Source: Tridacna crocea (taxonomy: Eukaryota; Mollusca; Bivalvia; Cardiida; Cardiidae). From it: 64,000 nucleotides of DNA. Positions within the stretch are counted from its first letter, which is position 1. Each line of letters starts with the position of its first letter. The notes under the pieces are model-generated. The model was not told the DNA's origin and made no database searches. It worked only from the letters and a program-made list of their open reading frames with translations. This document shows positions 58,201 through 64,000 of the stretch, piece by piece. A program made the position numbers and the translations under genes. Location: NCBI GenBank assembly GCA_943736015.1, contig OX031072.1:11745501-11809500 (forward strand). Reading direction: 5' to 3'.

Positions 58201-60325
58201 TAAGCTGTTCAAGAATGGGTTGTTTGGAGGAGGCATTCAGGATTACTCTAGCGGCATTACATGACCAACACATTTTATATCACGGCAACCGACGTTTATA
58301 TTTGTGAAGTTCAATTTTGCTAACTGTTGACTTGCCCTATCTCTTAATATTCCAGTTTTAAACTGATTCGTTTTCGGTTTGAAGGTTGTCACCCCCTTTA
58401 TTGTTGCATTTTAAAGCAACTGCAAAGCTGTTAAAGACCTTGTGCAATAGAGAATTTCCCGCTTCAATTTTTAAAGCCAAATAGTGATCACCAGCGCATC
58501 AAAAGATATATCTTTATTGACTTGGTATGAACCTGCTCTTAATATTTGTTCTGTTTTAGGTGAAATTGAATCGGATTCTGGCCATGGTTTCGAGAAATCA
58601 TAGTCATAACACAGTTTCACATCCTCAACCTTTGCCTGGCAATCTTCCCTGCAATGATGTTGTTGAATTGTTTTTAAAGATAAGATCAAACCCCATTATT
58701 TATAAATGCAACATTATGAAAGTTCTTACATATTTTGGAAATATCTGTCGACAAATGTCGCAAATCAACCCACGATATGATTTTCTTCGATCAAAGTCAT
58801 CTCTTGTAAGTGGATTTTCCTTGGAATGTTTTCAAGACCAACGCGTTCTCTTGTGTTTACTTTACATGATCGAAAACCTTTTGCTTACAAAATGATATTG
58901 CCGTTTTTGTAAAAGTCCCTTGGTTTCGATTTTAATTTAATAGCTTTCAATTTTCAGCCGCTCAATATCGATCAAGATTCGATCACTTGATAGTGAGTTT
59001 CTCTCCTTAAATTGCTACAATTTTAGTTTGGAACAGATCTTAATATCTGCGTCTGCAGGGTAAAAATTCCCATGAATGATTTCTTGTTTCAATCCGATAA
59101 AAGAGATGGGTCGTCAGAGAATTTCACAAAGCTGCCGACCTTTTTTAGCAGATCTGTTCCGTGCATCATCATTTTGACTTGATTTATTACATTCCCTCAC
59201 GCTCCCTTACGGTTACACCTTGCAGAATGGTATGCAAGCAAAGCATCTATTTTGTTTGGGAGGAGTCAAGCATGTTTTTCTTTTACGTATTGATATCAGG
59301 TCCTCTTTGGTAAATTGGCTCGGTATTCCACAACATATAGTCAATCAGTTATCCACTAGTTTTTACTCCTTGTTCGAAACATTAAACTCCCTACTGAACT
59401 TGCCTATGGTTTGGCTAGGAACGAAGACGCTCTTTCAGGTTCTATAGAAGGCAGATTTTATTTGTAGAGGAAATAATTTCTCTCTCACTGCTATATTGTT
59501 TTGCGGATGGCTACATGGGAAAAGTACAAGTGGCTTGCCGAGACACCCCCGAGAAAGTAAAGCTGCTCTGGTCCGACTATATAACTGAAAACATTCGTGA
59601 TTTGAGTAGTTTGTAACTGACCTTTCTTAAATGAGATGTGCTGTTTTTTTTTTTAGTTATCTGTTTGTCCAAGCAGCAACAATCCGAAAGTAATATTTCG
59701 TAAAATATTTAATGTATTGATATATATCAACTATTAATCTTTATCTCTTTGTTTAAAAAAATCATCCTGAACTTACTCGATAGTTTTGTATTTCACTTTG
59801 AAACGGTTGGCATTGTCGTCACTTTGTAACTCGTGTCTGCATTTCCCCAAAGTACTATTTATCCTGATAGATGGCTCCACCAGCACCTTTGTCGGTAAAA
59901 ACACGCTTTGAACATTCTTTGCACCAGTTGGTATCTTTTAGTTTGATGAAGGCTTATTTCTATCGATTTTTTTTTCATATGGGCACTTTTTAAAGTATCT
60001 AATGTATGTGGAATTTAATTAAAAGAAAAAAAAAAAAAAACACTGAATCTCAAAGAAAACTTTTGTCAAAATTACAAAGAGTAGGCTTTGATTTCAACCT
60101 CAAAAAGGTTCCAAGAGTATCAAATACTAATCAACTTAATGATTATTCTGCGAAATGCGATCTTTGCCAACCGTAAAAAGTATTACTCATAAGAATTAAG
60201 ACACTCGACAGATCACAGTAGCGATTGGAAATGTTGTAAGCGTCCAAAAGAAACACCCTAATTTCCTGATCTTTTTTTTTTGCAATAGAATACTTTTCAA
60301 GAGATCGTTTGCTGCACTAACCGAA
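55247..60325. other. long gene-free stretch
   Basis: About 5 kb with no recognised repeat or gene. Frames at 58471-58689 (minus, after an acceptor-like CATCATTGCAG) and 58560-58895 (plus) overlap. Neither has a recognisable family. Confidence 0.4.
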
Positions 60326-60329
60326 GGCC

Positions 60330-60740
60330 AGCAAGCTAATAGTATGGCTTTGTGCCCGTCATGCTTACATCCATCCGTGCGTTAACTTTTATTTTTAACA
60401 TCTCTGAAAACACCCTCATGACCAAACTTGACAAAACCAATCCTGCTACAGGCCTCTTCAAATCTTCTAAAAGGAATTTGAAAAATTTGGTTGCTATGGC
60501 AATATTACTTAAAATACTGAAACTCTTCATGTCCGAAACTCTCAGGGTTATGGCTTTAATTTTATATAATGGACTAACTAGACTAACCTTTTCGCAGTTT
60601 CTTCAAATAACAGCCATGGACAAATGAAAGGCCACGCCCCAGGGATTACAAGTTCAACTTGGGCTGATAATTCTGAAAATTTAAACAAATTCTGTTTTAG
60701 GATCAAAGGGCCTATGGTTCCAAAGTTCGTATGTGGCTTT
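60330..60740 (+). repeat. probable dispersed repeat, left part of the 60.7-kb repeat
   Basis: GAAAACACCCTCATGACCAA, GGCCTCTTCAAATCTTCTAA and GTTGCTATGGCAA resemble a common bivalve repeat from memory. It runs directly into the inverted-repeat arm at 60741. Confidence 0.4.
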
Positions 60741-61362
60741 GAGAAATAGGCCTCTACCAAATAATCCATATTAAATCACCAGGGTCAAAATTAGCCAAAC
60801 CCTGGCATTCACAAGTGTTACAAGGGCGAAATATCTCCTTCCTGATCGTAAGACCTGGGGCTAGCCCAATATTTTTGTAATGGACCTCTTCGAAGATCGA
60901 TCAAGTCATAGCATTGGAATCTAAATTGGCCCCAACCCACAAGTAAAAGGCTTTACATGGGCTAGAATAGTGAAAACTTTAAAGATAATCTTGTTCCTGA
61001 TCTTGATATACAGCTTTACTATTTTTTGAGTAATATCAGTTCCCAAGCCTCGTCCAAAAGTACTCTGATGTCAAAATTCGCCCCCCCCCCCCACCTATGG
61101 TTCATACATTTAACATGTGCTCATAGAGTGAATTGTTTTATATATATATATATAAATCTTCTTTATTCTAACCATTAATCCTAGGTCTACAAAGTTCGGA
61201 TCACTTCTGTGTGTGTGTGTGTTTTTTTTTTATTTGGAACTCGGCTTGAAATTAGCCCTGCCTCGGGGATCGCATGTGTTACAGGGGCTTTGTTGAGGAA
61301 TCTTTGAAAATTCTTATTTTTCATACGGCCTAAACCTGTATCAATTGGCAGTTAGCTCTATT
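60741..61362 (+). repeat. left arm of a ~0.6-kb inverted repeat
   Basis: Matches 63080-63652 inverted. Landmarks are CTACCAAATAATCC, AATCACCAGGGTCAAA, GGCTAGCCCAATAT, TAATGGACCTCTTCG.AGATC, TCCTGATCTTGA.ATACAGC, ATCCTAGGTCTACAAA and GGCCTAAACCTGTAT.AATTG. It contains a C-run at about 61081-61093 and a TA microsatellite at about 61139-61155. Confidence 0.85.
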
Positions 61363-61380
61363 TTTGAAAATCTCGAAGAG

Positions 61381-61603
61381 GGTGTGGTATCCGTGGTCGT
61401 GAGGTAGAGCGTCGGTCTCATAACCTAAAGGTCCGGAATTCGATACCCGGGAGCGGGTGTCAACTTCGGGATTTTTCATTGGCCCATACATTCGGCGCGA
61501 GTACTGGTGTAATTCCCAGGAAGCAGAATCGAGAGAGATTAGTATAAGTTGTAAGAAATTGTTTCTCAATCGATGTAAAAACATATATGTTTAAACTAAA
61601 GTA
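61381..61603 (+). mobile_element. tRNA-derived SINE, type B, copy 2
   Basis: Head ATCCGTGGTCGTGAGGTAGA and GGAATTCGATACCCGGGAGC. Body CATTCGGCGCGAGTACTGGT. The 3' end TAAGAAATTGTTTCTCAATC is identical to copy 1. Inserted just inside the left inverted arm. Confidence 0.8.
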
Positions 61604-63079
61604 TACTTTTAAACCCGCTTTGAAATAGTAACAATTGGGTGCCGTCTCCACCAATAATTTTGAACATCACTATAGCTTAGAATTCCAAGACCAATCAGAT
61701 ACACTCAGTTAGATTGTAAGACCTGTAGATCATTTTTCGTTTGTTTGTTAATGGCTGTCGGCGATTACGTAGCACAAGCTTAGCTTTGAGATTCCTTCCG
61801 AAAATAGATGAAAAAAATCACTGATGTTTACATGCTACTGAAGCAAGGAAGTAGCCGTCGACTTGGAGTGAGAACGATGTCGTGAGAAGAGCTGGTTGAA
61901 GAAGCACCAGGAATGCATGGACAGTTGAACCGTTTGCTTTATATACTTCAACTTTTGATGAAAACAGTCTGAATTAACATTGTTTAATCAATCAATATGA
62001 TGTTCAAAACATTTCAGTCTTCAAAACCGCATAACAAGATGACATACTTGAATATTACAAAGCGAAACATATTTGTATAATGGATTAAATCACGCCACCA
62101 ACAAGGCTAAATTTTTCTCTGGGAAAAAATAATGCGATTTAGTTCTTTCCCACTCGTTAAATGACCCATTAATTGATGTCCGGGGGTATTTATCACAGCC
62201 CTGGACTTAAGAAGACATTACTTTCACATTTACACGGATATCTGACTGGGGAAGCTTATAACAAATTAAGGAGATGCAAAGCACCACAAAAAATGATTGG
62301 CATTACAAATTTGAATATAGAGTTATTTCCACTTTTACAAGTGGTAAAGTTAAACAAAATTTTACATTTATCCCACCCTTCGTGATCAGGTATTTTGGAT
62401 CACTGCAATACACAAAACGTCTTACTATTCTATCTTCTGTTATTTTTCTCTCCTTAATGATTAGTGTAAGCTCAGTATGCCACACATGCATATCATGACA
62501 AGGAATCCGAGATCTTGGTTCTCTAAGCGGCAGCATGCTACCACAAAGGTACAAAATCTTCGACAGAGGCAAGGTGGGAGATATCAAAGCTTTCCTCGTG
62601 CTGATCTCTGCATAATTATTTAGTACGTACATGTGGTCCATTATTGTTTGTATCTTTTTATTATTTAAGGCTTTATATCTTTCTATGAACAAGTTCGAAC
62701 AATAACATGCATGCTTTTTTTCTAAATGAACTACCTCTGATGCTTTTAAAATATATTTATAGAAATCGTAGATGCCCCAGTAAATTGGATATTTATAAAT
62801 GATCTGGAAGCCAAACCACTCCAAAATAGACATTTATTATAAAGCAAGGCAATTATATAGCACTTAAATTCACAGTATCTTTTAAAATGCACAGCTTAAC
62901 ATACTTTCATTCTTTTCGTCTTGGCCAATATGTACAAATCATGCATATTAAATTATCAGAATACAACGTCAAATGGTTTTAAACAGGTTTTCATCCAAAT
63001 GAAAGTTGTAAACCCAGGGCAAACCATTTGTAACCAACGCGCTATAATTACTTATATCCTGGTACAGGTCTACAAAATA
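61604..63079. other. spacer between the inverted arms
   Basis: Contains the 176-codon minus-strand frame 62303-62833. TAATCAATCAATATGATG at about 61985 could be a bare SINE tail. Otherwise nothing is recognised. Confidence 0.45.
62303..62833 (-). CDS. 176-codon ORF, function unknown
   Basis: I do not recognise it. It is the longest frame outside the LINE. In DNA of this composition a stop-free run this long is unusual but not excluded across 64 kb and six frames. It starts MSILEWFGFQIIYKYPIYWG; the middle is Cys/Lys/Arg-rich (KKHACYCSNLFIERYK). About residues 93-115 (ILYLCGSMLPLREPRSRIP) are encoded by DNA that looks like a degenerate tRNA-type SINE head in reverse (TGTGGTAGCATGCTGCCG, then CGGATTCC). 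At least part of the frame is therefore probably repeat-derived. No promoter, splice or codon-bias evidence supports expression. Confidence 0.2.
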   Translation of the reverse strand: MSILEWFGFQIIYKYPIYWGIYDFYKYILKASEVVHLEKKHACYCSNLFIERYKALNNKKIQTIMDHMYVLNNYAEISTRKALISPTLPLSKILYLCGSMLPLREPRSRIPCHDMHVWHTELTLIIKERKITEDRIVRRFVYCSDPKYLITKGGINVKFCLTLPLVKVEITLYSNL

Positions 63080-63652
63080 GAGCCAACTGCCAATTAATAC
63101 AGGTTTAGGCCGTATAGAAAATAGATTTTTCAAAGTTTCCTCAAAAGCCCCTGTAAAACATGAGATCCCTGAGGCAGGGTTTATTTAGAGCCGAGTTCCA
63201 AATAAAAAAAAAAAAATCAGAAGTGATTCAATTTTTGTAGACCTAGGATTTATGGCTAAAATAAAGATGATTTTTTTTTTTAATTTTCACTCTTTAAGCA
63301 CAAGTTAAATCTATGGCCCATAGGTGGGGGGAAAATTTTGGACGATGCTTGGGAACTGATATTACTAAAAATAATAGTAAAGCTGTATGTCAAGATCAGG
63401 AACACGAAGATCTTTAAAGTTTTCACTATTCTACCCAAAGTAAAACCTTTTACTTGTGGGGAGGGGCCAATTAAGATTTCAGTGCTATGATTTGACCGAT
63501 CTCCGAAGAGGTCCATTACAAAGATATTGGGCTAGCCCAAGGACTTACGATCAGGGACGAGATATTTAGCCCATGTAATACTTGTGACTGCCAGGGTTTG
63601 GCCAACATTTGACCCTGGTGATTTAATACGGATTATTTGGTAGAGATCTGCA
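63080..63652 (-). repeat. right arm of the ~0.6-kb inverted repeat
   Basis: Inverted match of 60741-61362 with small indels. It lacks the GTGTGT and TATATA runs of the left arm. Confidence 0.85.
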
Positions 63653-64000
63653 AAAATTAAGTCAGCTCGCAATTAATACAGGTTTAGGCCATATGAAAAA
63701 TAAGATTTTTCAAAGATTCCTCTGATAAACTGATATTATTAAAAAAATAGTAAAGCTGTATATCAAGATCAGGAACAAGATACTTTTTTTTACTAAAAAA
63801 ATAGTAAAGCTGTATATCAAGATCAGGAACAAGATGATCTTTAAAGTTTTCACTATTCTAGCCCATGTAAAGCCTTTTACTTGTGGGGAGGGGCCAATTT
63901 AGATTTCAATGCTATGATTTGATCGATCTCCGAAGAGGTCCATTACAAAAATATTGGGCTAGCCCCAGGTCTTACGATCAGGGACGAGATATTTAGCCCA
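63653..64000 (-). repeat. second tandem copy of the right arm, cut by the window edge
   Basis: Repeats GCAATTAATACAGGTTTAGG, jumps over about 200 bp of the first copy, and then follows it to AGATATTTAGCCCA at the edge. ATAGTAAAGCTGTATATCAA with its flank is itself duplicated (about 63748 and 63801). Confidence 0.8.

Noticed and set aside
1-64000. LTR retrotransposon or virus-like element
   Set aside because: No long direct terminal repeats with TG/CA ends, and no protease, integrase, capsid or envelope reading, were seen. The only polymerase belongs to a LINE.

Overview
The window looks like non-coding, repeat-dominated DNA from a bivalve mollusc. It is AT-rich. No host gene could be recognised. 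It carries several tRNA-headed SINE types, one with an (ATCA)n-like tail. It also carries arrays of a roughly 150-bp core repeat followed by a GACG-type microsatellite and a GC hairpin, which is the layout described for the bivalve 'Pearl' (Helentron-like) elements, and a LINE of the I/Jockey type. The taxonomic call rests on these repeat types and is inference.

Layout. Positions 1-7.2 kb hold a SINE, copy I of a composite repeat block (about 998-6405) and a unique spacer. Positions 7.2-21.5 kb form a very large imperfect palindrome. Arm 1 (about 7228-13575, plus strand) and arm 2 (about 14641-21468, minus strand) share a tRNA-like SINE, a Pearl-like array, a hairpin MITE, a CAGG-ended MITE and an outward-pointing module built around GAGGACGT. 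Between the arms lie a piece matched only in copy I and arm 1 and a piece matched only in copy I and arm 2. The three copies differ by clean block gains and losses, including an insertion at a TTAA site that copy I preserves empty. Positions 21.5-28.2 kb are mostly plain sequence, with a tRNA-like SINE head and a 1.45-kb tandem-core element ending in a hairpin (25.37-26.84 kb). Positions 28.27-30.84 kb are a decayed LINE (reverse transcriptase, RNase H, cysteine-rich C-terminus), followed by the 3' end of a second LINE (31.2-32.0 kb).

Positions 32-64 kb are low-complexity intergenic DNA sprinkled with SINEs, foldback hairpins, dimeric palindromic repeats, a CpG-rich block and a family of short TTAA-flanked MITEs with CCCTTT/CTCTTT ends. 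At the right edge is a roughly 0.6-kb inverted repeat pair plus a further partial copy that runs out of the window.

The only confident protein-coding remains are LINE fragments. A few ORFs or exon-like stretches (62303-62833 minus, 48190-48355 minus, 43431-43685 minus, 40066-40247 plus, 58471-58689 minus) are flagged as unproven. No LTR or virus-like element was recognised. All alignments were made by eye, so edges are approximate to about 10-30 bp unless a target-site duplication fixes them.
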